Source of the DNA: Bacteroidales bacterium
Lineage (GTDB): Bacteria > Bacteroidota > Bacteroidia > Bacteroidales > Marinilabiliaceae
Assembly: GCA_015061285.1 (NCBI GenBank)
Contig: SUWW01000010.1
Span: 1 to 64,000, forward strand
Length of the DNA: 64,000 nucleotides
Direction of reading: 5' to 3'
Below the pieces are notes generated by a model. It was not told where the DNA came from. It did no database searches and saw only the letters and a list, made by a program, of their open reading frames with translations. Of this stretch, positions 8,269 through 18,022 are shown one piece after another. Positions within the stretch are counted from its first letter, which is position 1; each line of letters opens with the position of its first letter. Position numbers and translations under genes: made by a program.

Positions 8269-10101
8269 TTACTTCATAGCCTCTTCGAGTTTTTCGCGCA
8301 TAGTATCTACGCCAGGGAAGCCTGTGCTTTTGTAAGTCTGCTTGCCGTTTTTGTCGTAGATGGCGTATGTAGGTATGCCTTCGGACTCGTATTGCTTCAT
8401 AATATATTGATATTGACCTGTGGTCAGATAGTAGTGGTCGCCCGAAATTTCAGGAATCATCTCTTGCCATTTGGCGAGCGGCGAGGTGGCAGAAGTGATA
8501 TATACAAACTGAACGTCATTATCCTTCAACTCTTCCTTCAGCGGTTCCATAGCCTTATGACCTGCAAGACACGGACCGCACCATGTTGCCCAAACGTCAA
8601 TAAGTACGGCTTTGCCTTTGTAATTACTAAGGATGGTCGGGAGAATCTTTTCTACAGCCACATCGTCATATTTTTGATATGCAACATTTTCTTGCGCACT
8701 GAGTTCTTGAGCTTTGCGCAATTTCTCGGCTTTGTATTCGCGGATAATCGCTTTGCAATCTTCGTCGGTTACGTCATCTTCGCTCAATCCCGATAGATTG
8801 CTATATAGACGCAGCAAATCGGTATTGAATGGCGTCATTGAAGGGATGGTTTTGTTGTCGACATATCTCGGCAATTCGTGGAAAACAAATCCGATAGGCG
8901 AGTATGGCTCGTTGAGATATTTATATGTATATGCATCAGCAGGAACGTCGGTAATCATTGTTTTGTAGGCAGTGAGAAGGCTGTCATATTGTTCTCTTGT
9001 ATCGCACACAATTTCTCCAGCATTGTATTTATAATAAAAATAACGACGGGCAAAACCTTGAGTCCAAATGATAAATTCCCAATCGGCTTGCATACAGAGC
9101 AAATCTTTTGCAGCCGCCGTATAATCTGACGATTTGACATCATCAATTCGCTTCATTACTGCGGATTTTATCGTATTTATGCGCTCTTCGGAAGTGTTGC
9201 AAGCATTGAGACTATCCAAGATACCATATTTATTCAAAACACCTTTTCCGTCCAAATCTCGCGTCAAATCCATATTTGTCTTAGCAAGATAGCCCTTGAA
9301 TGCGAGGCAAGCGTTTGAAACAGAAGATGCTTTCACAAGTATAGACGTCTCTTGTCCTGGAGCTATTACAGCACGAATCTCTTTTATTCCAGTGACGTAA
9401 ATAAACACTTCACGAGCCATACGTAGTGGTATTTCAGCTGTGAGCGTACCATCATCGGCAAAAGCGAACTCCTCATCGAACCTCTCGTCAGAATCCAACG
9501 GCTGAAAATCTATGGATGATATTTTCAACTTCATATCAGGCTTATAGCCAAGTATTTTTACTTTGATGGTTGCTACGCCTTTTTCAATCTTGGCAGCGGG
9601 AAGAGTCTCGTCGTCGGCATATTTCACGTTCTTCCACTCCTCGGGCCATTCGGGTTCGGCGTCTTTAGCGTCTTTACAAATGTTCCAGAAGCGGAAATCT
9701 TGGTCGTTGCAGCACTCGCTGAAGTGCATCACCTTGGTGTTTGTGGGCAGCGGCTCGAAGTGAAGCGCAAGATTCGCAACACTGCTATCGGGCATCCAGA
9801 AGAGCGAGTCGGGCGTGAGGTCAGACTCGCTGTCGTTGGTCTTTGCGCCGCTAACTATGGCGTACTTAGTGCCATCGTCGGTGAAGAGACCCGAATTTTT
9901 GTCGAAGCGAATCCAGTTGTGAGCCGGATAGTGCACTTTGAGGTGAAGCACCGTCTCTGTTTGGTTCATCTCTACTTTAGTAATCTCAAACTGTGAACCC
10001 GAGTTTGGAATGAATGCCGATGGGTTATCCCAAACGACCTCTTTCGGTTGGCAAGCAACAAGCCCCAACGCGAACAAAAGGATTGAATAACGTTTTTTCA
10101 T
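8269..10101 (-). CDS. TlpA-like thioredoxin-domain lipoprotein (610 aa)
   Basis: Probable periplasmic thiol-disulfide oxidoreductase anchored by lipid. The signal ends LVAC at residue 17. A long N-terminal part of about 470 residues is beta-rich, then helical, and is of unknown role. The C-terminal 140 residues form a thioredoxin fold with WATWCGPC near residues 502-509 and a following cis-proline-type segment (EGIPTYAIYD). This layout is common among Bacteroidetes TlpA/ResA-like proteins, which are thought to act in extracytoplasmic redox or in nutrient-uptake loci. The gene is monocistronic, with a terminator at 8210. The 415-bp upstream gap (10102-10516) holds no gene I can support, only a short GTGCTC/GAGCAC hairpin near 10384. 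Confidence 0.88.
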   Translation of the reverse strand: MKKRYSILLFALGLVACQPKEVVWDNPSAFIPNSGSQFEITKVEMNQTETVLHLKVHYPAHNWIRFDKNSGLFTDDGTKYAIVSGAKTNDSESDLTPDSLFWMPDSSVANLALHFEPLPTNTKVMHFSECCNDQDFRFWNICKDAKDAEPEWPEEWKNVKYADDETLPAAKIEKGVATIKVKILGYKPDMKLKISSIDFQPLDSDERFDEEFAFADDGTLTAEIPLRMAREVFIYVTGIKEIRAVIAPGQETSILVKASSVSNACLAFKGYLAKTNMDLTRDLDGKGVLNKYGILDSLNACNTSEERINTIKSAVMKRIDDVKSSDYTAAAKDLLCMQADWEFIIWTQGFARRYFYYKYNAGEIVCDTREQYDSLLTAYKTMITDVPADAYTYKYLNEPYSPIGFVFHELPRYVDNKTIPSMTPFNTDLLRLYSNLSGLSEDDVTDEDCKAIIREYKAEKLRKAQELSAQENVAYQKYDDVAVEKILPTILSNYKGKAVLIDVWATWCGPCLAGHKAMEPLKEELKDNDVQFVYITSATSPLAKWQEMIPEISGDHYYLTTGQYQYIMKQYESEGIPTYAIYDKNGKQTYKSTGFPGVDTMREKLEEAMK

Positions 10102-10516
10102 TGTTAGATATGTATTGATAAGTATACAGCATAAATATACGACAAATAGATATGGCTGAACACTGCGCGCTTGATTTTCGCCACAAAAAGACTCGGCTTT
10201 TCATTTACATTCCATGCGCATTTATTATCTACGAGTTATATGTGATTACTTCGTTTTTTCCATTCTATTCGGTGATCATTTTACAAAAGAAAGAAGGAGC
10301 AACACCTCGCAGCGCTGCCCCAACATTTCATAACAAAAAAACCAAAGAACGATACATGGCACAAGTAATTTTTATCATTGCACCGTGCTCCGTTGAGCAC
10401 CATATCAAAATTGTTAGCTAACCGATTAATGGCATCTGGTTGCTATCAACAACATTGCAAATATATGGTGCTTGGTTATCTCAAAAAATCACTATTATTA
10501 GGTATATATCAACTGT

Positions 10517-11266
10517 TCAGTACCTCTTATTTATAAATAGATAAAAGAAAAACTTCACTGCTATAGGTATGTGATGCGCTATGGTTGGCAACAGCCCATA
10601 GTAGCGCACCATAATGCGAAAACGCTCTCGAAGTCCTGCTGCTATGTTTTGCTTAGTTATGCCGCCATCGAGGAACCGAGCTAAAACCATGTGCGTGTTC
10701 AGAATATTTTTGCTTCGCTTAAGTATGGATACGCACCAATCGAAGTCTGCTGAAAAACGGTAACTAATGTCGTATTTATTGGCAAGTTCGCGTTTTGCTA
10801 TGAATGCTTGATGACTCACAAGCATACCCATTTGAAAACTCTTCCACGTGAGTTTTTCGGGTGGAGCGAGGCGTCGTCCACCAATGACATTTCCATCCAT
10901 ACTCGTCATTAGTGTGTCGCCATAGATAACATCAGGTAGTTCGCTGATTATAAGCTTAGTAACCTCGTCAAGAGTGGTACTCGTGGCTATCTCGTCGCCC
11001 GAGTTGATAAACCAAACGTAGTCGCCAGTGGCAGCCTGGAGGCCTTTGTTCATAGCATCGTAGAGACCTTTGTCTCTCTCGCTTACTATGTAGGCAATGG
11101 CATGTTTATATGGCTCAATTTTTTTCAGAGTATCATCGGTCGAAGCACCATCTATAATTATGTACTCGATGTTTTTATAGGTCTGATTTACAATGCTTTC
11201 AATGGTTCTTTCAATAGTTTCAGCAGCATTGTATGTAATGGTGATTATGGTGAATTTGGGTTGCAT
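10517..11266 (-). CDS. Glycosyltransferase family 2 (249 aa)
   Basis: Probable GT-A fold sugar transferase for a surface polysaccharide. The N-terminus shows the family pattern FTIITITYNAAETIERTI, then IEYIIIDGASTDDT (nucleotide-binding aspartates), then SERDKGLYDAMNKGL and YVWFINSGDE (the DxD-type position is SGDE). The text resembles the WcaA/colanic-acid-type GT2 subgroup. It starts 6 bp after the GT4 gene, so both are likely co-transcribed. The C-terminus ends in a hydrophobic stretch (IPIAVKFFFYLFI) that could associate with the membrane. The donor and acceptor cannot be told. Confidence 0.88.
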   Translation of the reverse strand: MQPKFTIITITYNAAETIERTIESIVNQTYKNIEYIIIDGASTDDTLKKIEPYKHAIAYIVSERDKGLYDAMNKGLQAATGDYVWFINSGDEIATSTTLDEVTKLIISELPDVIYGDTLMTSMDGNVIGGRRLAPPEKLTWKSFQMGMLVSHQAFIAKRELANKYDISYRFSADFDWCVSILKRSKNILNTHMVLARFLDGGITKQNIAAGLRERFRIMVRYYGLLPTIAHHIPIAVKFFFYLFINKRY

Positions 11267-11272
11267 AATTAT

Positions 11273-12538
11273 TTAGTAGCCTCTCAAGGCACGTTCATAT
11301 ACATTGATATACATATTAGCCACACGGCTTTCAGCGAATTGCGCTATAGCACTTTGGCGTACTTTGTTGCGCGTATCTTTATTACTGAAAAACAGAATGT
11401 TATATATACCATCGGCAAGGCTAAGCGAATTTTTAGCTTCAGAGAGGAAACCCGTCTCGTTGTGTTTTATCATCTCAGGCACACCACCCGTACTAAACCC
11501 AACAACAGGCGTACCACACGACATGCTCTCGACCACCGTGTTGGGAAGGTTGTCTTGCAACGATGGCAATATGAAAGCATCGGCCGCATTATACATCTTC
11601 ACAAGTTTAAGCGGCTGCGAAATAAACTTCATCAAATGCGTCTTGAACAAAAATGTCTTTTCGCTTACATGCTTGTCATTACCAAACACAACCAACTCTA
11701 TATTTTCCGATAACTTTGGGAAACTATCGTGCAAAATACTGAGCGACTCATTAAGATAACGCATACCTTTTCGCACGTCGTTGATATTAGCAGCACCAAA
11801 GAGCAGTAGCTTCTTATCCAGCGGAAGTCCAAGCTCTCTTCTGCACTCGTCTTTGTCCATAGGTGCATAAAAGTCGGTATCGATAGGATTAGGTATGGTA
11901 ATAACAGGCACATGCGAAAAAAGGAAACTACTCTTTGCCATAGAAGAGAGCCAATGACTACAAGCCACAACACTAATATTCGCTCTACGAAACAGCTGTT
12001 TTTTACGCAGAAAGGTTATTGCCGAGAGGTCGCTTTTGCTTGCTTTGCGCATAAATGGGCAAAAACCACAATGCTCGTTGAATTCAAGGCAACTTCCAGC
12101 ATAATGACAACCTCCAGTGAATGGCCACATATCGTGCAATGTCCAAACTATCGGCTTACCAAGCGCAAACAGTTTCTCCAATCCATCGAGCGACACAAAT
12201 CCTTCGTTTATCCAATGCAGATGAATTATGTCTGCGTTTTTTACTATGTCAAGATTAGATATATCACGTCCAGTTGTACCAAGCGAAAAGTTAGAATGTA
12301 GGTCATGTTCATTCTCATTCAGATAGATGGTTATTCGCTCTTCCATATAGTTACGGAAGTTCTCAATGCGAGCTCGCATCCCTTCTGCAACTACATACTG
12401 ATTTTCCTCGTGGCGCATCGTCTCTTGCGACAAGAAAGCACTTTCAACGCCAACCCTCAGGAGAGATCTGTGTAAGCGCATTGCAGCCACTGCAGCTCCA
12501 CTTCCTGAATCTGTCTTATTGATATGTACAACTTTCAT
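11273..12538 (-). CDS. Glycosyltransferase family 4 (421 aa)
   Basis: GT-B fold glycosyltransferase. The N-terminal domain begins VVHINKTDSGSGAAVAAMRL, a glycine-rich acceptor-side loop. A cysteine-containing segment (EFNEHCGFCPFMRK) typical of a polysaccharide-cluster GT4 subgroup sits near residue 155. The C-terminal domain carries SLQDNLPNTVVESMSCGTPV, the E-x7-E-type nucleotide-sugar site. Together with the GT2 gene 6 bp downstream it forms a two-gene unit, away from any larger capsule or O-antigen cluster in this window. Start ATG at 12538; upstream lies a repeat-rich gap. Confidence 0.88.
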   Translation of the reverse strand: MKVVHINKTDSGSGAAVAAMRLHRSLLRVGVESAFLSQETMRHEENQYVVAEGMRARIENFRNYMEERITIYLNENEHDLHSNFSLGTTGRDISNLDIVKNADIIHLHWINEGFVSLDGLEKLFALGKPIVWTLHDMWPFTGGCHYAGSCLEFNEHCGFCPFMRKASKSDLSAITFLRKKQLFRRANISVVACSHWLSSMAKSSFLFSHVPVITIPNPIDTDFYAPMDKDECRRELGLPLDKKLLLFGAANINDVRKGMRYLNESLSILHDSFPKLSENIELVVFGNDKHVSEKTFLFKTHLMKFISQPLKLVKMYNAADAFILPSLQDNLPNTVVESMSCGTPVVGFSTGGVPEMIKHNETGFLSEAKNSLSLADGIYNILFFSNKDTRNKVRQSAIAQFAESRVANMYINVYERALRGY

Positions 12539-12679
12539 CTACAGCTGCAATTTTTTCCCAAAGATATATAGTTAACTACTAATGGACATAATTAGATGAT
12601 AGCCAGCAACGAAAATTTATTCAAAGTTTGCTGGCTGAGCCTATCGAAACCATGCGGTTCTATGATTTTTCATAACAGC

Positions 12680-12780
12680 GGCTGGGGTTTACACCCCAGC
12701 CTAAGTTCTTGCGCCACTTCGTGGCTATGCATAACACCGAAGGTGTGAAATAAATTAGCCATGGGCGTAAACCCATGGCT
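12680..12780. repeat. Cluster of four palindromic repeats, family C
   Basis: Four hairpins in tandem: GGCTGGGGT/ACCCCAGCC (12680-12701), GCCAC-ttc-GTGGC (12713-12725), ACACC-gaa-GGTGT (12734-12746) and AGCCATGGG/CCCATGGCT (12757-12780). The last recurs at 47550-47573. They lie between the lamin-tail gene and the GT4 gene and might also stop transcription from the former. Confidence 0.7.
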
Positions 12781-12791
12781 ATATAAAACAT

Positions 12792-15700
12792 TTACTTCGT
12801 CACCCCTATCACGCAAGTCTTTTTGAAATCTTTCGTTTTGCCGCCTGTCTGCCATGCCGAAATGAATACTATGTATGTCCCAGGTCGCATAAGCTCTCCA
12901 TTAGCATTGCGACCATTCCAAAGCATCTCGCCAGTCGCTGGCAATGTTTCGTTGTTATATACACAAACCACCTCATCGCCCGAAGAGGTGAATATGCGCA
13001 TGGTGGCAAACCACAAGCCATCGGTAAACGTAGTATTTACAATCAGTTCATCATCAATACCATCGCCGTCGGGCGTAAATATGCGCTTGGCAATTGTCAC
13101 CTCCGATACACTCGCCACAACAGAATCACGGTTTTGCGAATTTCGCGCCGTTGGTGTAGCATAGTTACTCAGCGCCGAAGCTGATGTCCAGTTACTTACT
13201 TCATTTGTGGGCGCAGTCAGGCTTATTCTCTCAAGCGAAACATTTTCGTGCGCGCTTCGCATCAGCGGGTTGTGCATCTGCTTGCTATAGGCGAGGTAAT
13301 CCAAAATATCGCCACTTGCTGTGGTTATAGCTATTTCGCCTTCGTCGGCAGAAAGCGCAGGAAACTTCGCCATCTGCACAACGTTCTCAACGTGAGCCAC
13401 TTCATACGTTTCTACCACGAGCGAACTATCAGCAGTAATAACTACATAATCATCTGGAAACATTGGTTTCTGTTGGTTACTTATGGCGTTGTACGTAGTC
13501 ACTACTCCATTTGCGCATTTTGCAAATGCAAGCGTAGAAAGGTCGATAATCTTCTGCGTATTATTATAAATCTCCACAAAATCGGCCTTTGCCGGATTCG
13601 CTGCCGTCATAATTTCATTTATAAGTATGGCATCGCCAACCTCAGCAGCCTCGCAAATACCAACCGACAAAACAACTTCACTCGAAGCATTTCCTGCCAA
13701 ATCGTCCACCGAAGGCAATCGCAACTGGTAGGTCACACCGCGGCGAACCTCATCATTTATCTTGAATACAAACGTCTTCTGCGTTTTGGCGTCGCAGTCC
13801 ACAAGTTCTACAGATGCGTTTGCGCCATTGAGTTTCACACTGCTATAGATGCTCAACGTATCTATCGGCTCAGAGTAAACTATTGTCAACACACTATCGG
13901 TAAGTATTGCCGAAACCACTCGCGGACTATCCATATCGACCTCATCGGAGTAGACACTATTTTGCATGCAAGGCGTACCGCCATCATCACTCACAGAAGC
14001 TATATAATTCGTCTCACTCAACGAAAGATTGTATGGTGATACTCGTTCGAGCGACCAGCCGCCAATCTGTTTTTCAGTACTAAGCAGAGAACTTTCGTAT
14101 GGAAAGAAATCAATGATTCTGCCGCTCGGGTCTGTGAGAGTCAACTCGCAACTGGCATTTGTAATAGCCGTTGCAGACCAGGACGAAAGTGCAACGGCTG
14201 AACCAAACTCGCTGAAGCTCTGCACAGCACTGCTCGCCACCAAAACCACATATTCGCCCGCACCAAGCACAAACTCAGGCATCACTCCAGTCTTAGTCGA
14301 CGTGGAAAGCGTCCAACTTTTCAGATTCACTGCTTTATCCGATGCATTGAAGAGTTCTACATACTCGAAGTTTGGCAAACCCAAATCGTCAGTTGGTTTA
14401 GCCATCACTTCGTTTATTACCAAACATCCCCGATATGTCACATCAAGATATTCGGTAGGTATTTTGCCGTAATTTTCGTTATTACAAATAGTTATATTGC
14501 CATTCAAATCTGAAATACCATACAAAGAATACACGCCAAACGCCGCAACTTGCTTTGACAGAGCAAATTCGAAGCACGCAAGTTTCACCTCATCAAAAGA
14601 GACTAACTCGAGTTCGATTTCTTCACCATTGAAATCTGCAACTCGTTCAAACTTAGCAGTATCGATAGGCTCATCGATAATAATAATTAACGTATCGCAA
14701 CTACTATTGAGCTTCATCTCGTATTTAGGCGACGTCAGATCACTATTTTCGGCCTTCACCGAATTTTCAGCACAGGGAGTTCCGCCAACAGCAGAAACAG
14801 AATTAGCTTGATTTTCTGTCGACAACGAAAGATTATCTAAATCCACTCGTTCAATAGACACATCTTTATCCGATGAATTATAAGTAAATACATCTACTAC
14901 AGAGCCATTAGCATCGCGCAAAACTACTGTCGACCCGCTGTTTGTCAACGAGTTATAGGCAAATGGCGAAGCAATTGACGCAACATTCTCATATTCTGAA
15001 AATAAAGACATTTTACTTGAAGCAGTAAGTATAATGTAAGAATATGGTTCTAAGTATGTATCTGATATTTGACCACTCTTAGCTAACGTACCAACCGTCC
15101 AATTGTGTAGATAAACAACGGAATCTGTTCTGTTATAGACTTCTATGTATTCTGCATTGGGCAAAGATCCATCAGCCGTGGGACTTGCCATAATCTCACT
15201 TATCACCACATCGCCTCTATTTATCACTCGTTTAGCTTCCACTTTATCCTCTTCGGGGTCAGGGTTCGTTGGTTCATCGGGGGCATCAGATTCATTAGGC
15301 TCTACGACTTCACCCGAGTTATCAGACAATTTCAATTCGTAACTATCGAAAATGAAATTGGCTTGCGAGCGAGTTTTTGTGTATTTACAATAAACGCCAG
15401 TTTCAGTCATTTGGCTCAAATTTTCAGTAGCCAGCGAACAAGAGCACTCGAGCTCTTCATTTTCGTCATCATCTACCGAATAGACATAGAAGGTCGATTC
15501 GTCGAGAGCATCATCTCTAAGAACATGCAGATTAAATGTCGTATCAAAAGTTGTTTTACCGGTCGCAACTATTTTCCCATTACTAAGTATAGTTACCTTC
15601 TTATCTGTATATCCAAGATTCACAGATAGATAACTACTCGCATCTGAAGTATCGCATAACAATACTATGCGCGCAAAGTTCGATGTCGACACAGCGTTGA

Positions 15701-15926
15701 CGCAATGCATCTTCACGCGCCATTCTGTCACCGTGCGCGCATCGATCGTATCTACTACAATTTGCGAAGTGCCAGCCTCTGCCTCAGCTCTGTTCAACAC
15801 AAGCAGGACTCCATTCGTCGCAAAATGAGCCGTGTCGCCTACCCAGCGAAAGCCAGCCCATTCGAGGTCCTGCGCTTTGGCTACCATCGCGCTGCACATC
15901 ATAAGTATTATCAGCAACCTTTTCAT
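12792..15926 (-). CDS. Secreted lamin-tail-domain protein (1044 aa)
   Basis: A large exported protein with a signal peptide at residues 1-18 ending AKA. After a beta-rich N-terminal domain and an acidic linker (about 205-225) come three lamin-tail (LTD) domains at about 235-350, 499-615 and 760-870. They are recognised by VVISEIMASPT, LVINEVMAKPT and ILINEIMTAAN, each followed by an E-[YF]-[IV]-E-[VL]-[YF]-N motif. Ig-like domains lie between them. The C-terminus (FTPDGDGIDDE, then a beta-sandwich ending NGRNANGELMRPGTY) resembles gliding-motility-associated or type IX secretion C-terminal domains. The gene begins 12 bp after mtgA. Role unknown; a surface or nucleic-acid-binding function is only a guess from LTD. 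Confidence 0.82.
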   Translation of the reverse strand: MKRLLIILMMCSAMVAKAQDLEWAGFRWVGDTAHFATNGVLLVLNRAEAEAGTSQIVVDTIDARTVTEWRVKMHCVNAVSTSNFARIVLLCDTSDASSYLSVNLGYTDKKVTILSNGKIVATGKTTFDTTFNLHVLRDDALDESTFYVYSVDDDENEELECSCSLATENLSQMTETGVYCKYTKTRSQANFIFDSYELKLSDNSGEVVEPNESDAPDEPTNPDPEEDKVEAKRVINRGDVVISEIMASPTADGSLPNAEYIEVYNRTDSVVYLHNWTVGTLAKSGQISDTYLEPYSYIILTASSKMSLFSEYENVASIASPFAYNSLTNSGSTVVLRDANGSVVDVFTYNSSDKDVSIERVDLDNLSLSTENQANSVSAVGGTPCAENSVKAENSDLTSPKYEMKLNSSCDTLIIIIDEPIDTAKFERVADFNGEEIELELVSFDEVKLACFEFALSKQVAAFGVYSLYGISDLNGNITICNNENYGKIPTEYLDVTYRGCLVINEVMAKPTDDLGLPNFEYVELFNASDKAVNLKSWTLSTSTKTGVMPEFVLGAGEYVVLVASSAVQSFSEFGSAVALSSWSATAITNASCELTLTDPSGRIIDFFPYESSLLSTEKQIGGWSLERVSPYNLSLSETNYIASVSDDGGTPCMQNSVYSDEVDMDSPRVVSAILTDSVLTIVYSEPIDTLSIYSSVKLNGANASVELVDCDAKTQKTFVFKINDEVRRGVTYQLRLPSVDDLAGNASSEVVLSVGICEAAEVGDAILINEIMTAANPAKADFVEIYNNTQKIIDLSTLAFAKCANGVVTTYNAISNQQKPMFPDDYVVITADSSLVVETYEVAHVENVVQMAKFPALSADEGEIAITTASGDILDYLAYSKQMHNPLMRSAHENVSLERISLTAPTNEVSNWTSASALSNYATPTARNSQNRDSVVASVSEVTIAKRIFTPDGDGIDDELIVNTTFTDGLWFATMRIFTSSGDEVVCVYNNETLPATGEMLWNGRNANGELMRPGTYIVFISAWQTGGKTKDFKKTCVIGVTK

Positions 15927-15938
15927 AATCTGTGGAGT

Positions 15939-16652
15939 TTATTCATATTTCACTCTGCCAATCTTGTCCATCAAATACAAAATCTGACCTTGACGTTTGT
16001 ATACATATTCCGATGGGCGCGCAAGTTTCATTCGTGCAGGATTGGGAAGAACTGCGGCCATCAATGCTGCCTCTTCGCGCGTTATTCTTTTGGCCGAATG
16101 CTTGAAAAACTTTTGCGATGCTGCTTCGGCACCATAGACACCAGGTGCAAGCTCCACCACATTCAAGTACACTTCCATAATTCGCTCCTTACCCCAAATG
16201 AGTTCTATCAGCACTGTAAATCCAGCTTCAAGACCTTTACGAACCCACGAACGACCATTCCACAAAAAAACATTCTTCGCCACTTGCTGACTAATTGTGC
16301 TACCACCGTGGATGCGCTTACTCTTCTCGTTGTGTTCCATTGCCCTCTTTATAGCATCGAGCGAAAAACCATTATGCTGAACAAACAGATTATCCTCCGA
16401 CGACACCACCGCAAGCGCAAGATTGGGTGATATTTCTGTTAATGGAACCCAAGTTTGCGTTGTCGGCACATTGTGCTTATCGGACTGTATACGCATAAAC
16501 ATTGTATTTGTAACTGGTAGAAACTTATACACAATTACCATTATAACCGCAGACACCACACCAACAGCTATACTTAACAAAATAGCACGAATAGCAATTC
16601 GCGCATAAAGCCTCAGTCGCGTCTCTTTCTGAATTTCAGGATTCTCGTCCAT
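15939..16652 (-). CDS. mtgA: Monofunctional peptidoglycan transglycosylase
   Basis: GT51 glycosyltransferase that polymerises lipid II into glycan strands. One N-terminal transmembrane segment (about 20-42 of this start) is followed by the GT51 domain. It contains VVSSEDNLFVQHNGF with the catalytic Glu in SSEDN, GGSTISQQVAKNVFLWNGR, and KERIMEVYLNVVELAPGVYG. There is no transpeptidase domain, so it is monofunctional. I prefer the start at 16652 (MDENPEIQ). The frame opens 60 bp earlier at 16712, but those residues lack conserved character. It heads a two-gene unit with the lamin-tail protein. The 355-bp gap at 16713-17067 is AT-rich and divergent, and holds the promoter of the next gene. Confidence 0.9.
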   Translation of the reverse strand: MDENPEIQKETRLRLYARIAIRAILLSIAVGVVSAVIMVIVYKFLPVTNTMFMRIQSDKHNVPTTQTWVPLTEISPNLALAVVSSEDNLFVQHNGFSLDAIKRAMEHNEKSKRIHGGSTISQQVAKNVFLWNGRSWVRKGLEAGFTVLIELIWGKERIMEVYLNVVELAPGVYGAEAASQKFFKHSAKRITREEAALMAAVLPNPARMKLARPSEYVYKRQGQILYLMDKIGRVKYE

Positions 16653-16988
16653 TGAAGGAATTTTTATGATATATGAAATCAAATGTAGTGTTTTTACTCC
16701 AACACGCATCACATAATATACACACTATCAAATCAATAGCGATGCAACACTCTTGGACTCAAAATTAGAACCCAATAAAAACGAGTTACCCTAAGAAACA
16801 ATTACTGATTTACAAGCCGTTAGAACACCATTCATTCGGTTGCAAAAATTCAATGCGAGGTATTTGTATTATGTTAATACATATATACACATGATACACA
16901 ACAAGATAGCCATATATCAATAATTATATTAATACTATTATAGTACTACTTTTATACTACTAAGTATCTATTGTAACACAAAAAAGGT

Positions 16989-17019
16989 TTTGTTATGAAA
17001 TAAAAATGTTTCATATTTG
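16989..17019 (+). promoter_or_regulatory. Bacteroidetes-type promoter for the DUF6266 gene
   Basis: TTTG at 16989-16992 and CATATTTG at 17012-17019 are separated by 19 bp, with one mismatch to TAnnTTTG. It is placed about 48 bp before the ATG at 17068. Confidence 0.5.
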
Positions 17020-17067
17020 CAGCAACAAAAACGCTAATTGGAGTCGAATAAAACTCTAACATCATAG

Positions 17068-17682
17068 ATGGCAAAAATTAACAATGGTATATTAGGTGGC
17101 TTTACTGGAAAGGTGGGGACTGTTGTGGGATACATACGCAAGGGTCAACCGCTGATAAGGTCGCTACCGTCGAAGCCAGCAGGCGAGCCAACATCAAAGC
17201 AAGTGGAGGCTCGAAAGCGTTTTGCCGCTCTACGAAAAATAATTCCAGCGTTCATTCCGGCTATGAAGATTGGCTTCCGCGCCGAGCTCGACGAGAAGAT
17301 GGTGCACTGCATAGCTTTCAGCGAAATGTGGAGTGCAGGCGTTGTGGGCGATGTGCCCGAATGCGCTATCGACTACTCGAAAATCATCGTCAGCAAAGGG
17401 CGACGACCCGAATTGGCAATGGCGAGCATAAGTAGGAATGGCGATAAGGTCACAGCCAAGTGGGCTCCCGATGGCAACATACCACCAGCCGACGGCACCG
17501 ATGAAGTATACCTTGCGATATACTCAACAAACGAAAACTTTGTGCGCGTATCGCCTCCTGTGCGTCGTTCTGCAGGCGAACTCACTTTTGACGTACCAAC
17601 AGACGCTCTGCATTGTTACCTCTTTGCAGCTGCAGCAGAAGAGAAAGAAACATCGACAAGTCAATACTTTTACTTGGAATAA
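17068..17682 (+). CDS. DUF6266 family protein (204 aa)
   Basis: The N-terminus NGILGGFTGKVGTVVGYIRK, followed by IRSLPSKP and a basic helix, is characteristic of the Bacteroidetes DUF6266 family, as I recognise it. The family function is unknown. There is no signal peptide. The C-terminal half (about 110-204) is beta-rich and could be an immunoglobulin-like fold. It is a single gene between a likely promoter (16989) and an inverted repeat (17739-17780). Confidence 0.75.
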   Translation: MAKINNGILGGFTGKVGTVVGYIRKGQPLIRSLPSKPAGEPTSKQVEARKRFAALRKIIPAFIPAMKIGFRAELDEKMVHCIAFSEMWSAGVVGDVPECAIDYSKIIVSKGRRPELAMASISRNGDKVTAKWAPDGNIPPADGTDEVYLAIYSTNENFVRVSPPVRRSAGELTFDVPTDALHCYLFAAAAEEKETSTSQYFYLE

Positions 17683-17738
17683 TAAGAAACTGATTATCGA
17701 ACTATAATAGAAAAAAACACGTTTTTCTTAGACCGACA

Positions 17739-17780
17739 AGGGTCACACCAATAGCCGTGAGGGTTGTTAGTGCGACCCTT
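17739..17780 (+). other. Inverted repeat after the DUF6266 gene
   Basis: AAGGGTCACAC pairs with GTGCGACCCTT (one G-T pair) around a 20-nt interior, followed by TATCTGTTTT. It could be a weak terminator. The rest of the 340-bp gap to sdhC is AT-rich, with an AATAAAGAA/TTCTTTATT hairpin near 17918. Confidence 0.4.
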
Positions 17781-17941
17781 ATCTGTTTTGGGGCTTATAC
17801 GAAAGAAGCTTCTGATGCAGCACTTAGATATTTTTATTACATTGAGGCGAAAAACACAACCTTTTCAATTCGCAATTCTCAACAGAAAGAAACAGTTTGA
17901 GATTAGACAATTTCTGAATAAAGAATTTTTTCTTTATTGTG

Positions 17942-17973
17942 TTGGGTGAGTGATTTGTATAGAATTACATTTG
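17942..17973 (+). promoter_or_regulatory. Bacteroidetes-type promoter for sdhCAB
   Basis: TACATTTG at 17966-17973 fully matches TAnnTTTG. A TTG at 17942-17944 lies 21 bp upstream, fitting the -33 position. The leader to the sdhC ATG at 18023 would be about 45 nt. Confidence 0.55.
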
Positions 17974-18022
17974 CATCTATAAACCAAAAAACAGTTACGA
18001 ATACCTAAAACAATTAATTTTT

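Noticed and set aside
10152-10421. Plus-strand frame of 89 codons in the gap upstream of the TlpA-like gene
   Set aside because: Low-complexity composition, no recognisable motif, no promoter or ribosome-binding site, and it covers a hairpin.
13248-14039. Plus-strand frame of 263 codons opposite the lamin-tail gene
   Set aside because: It is antisense to a gene with signal peptide and three recognisable domains; the translated text has no domain character.
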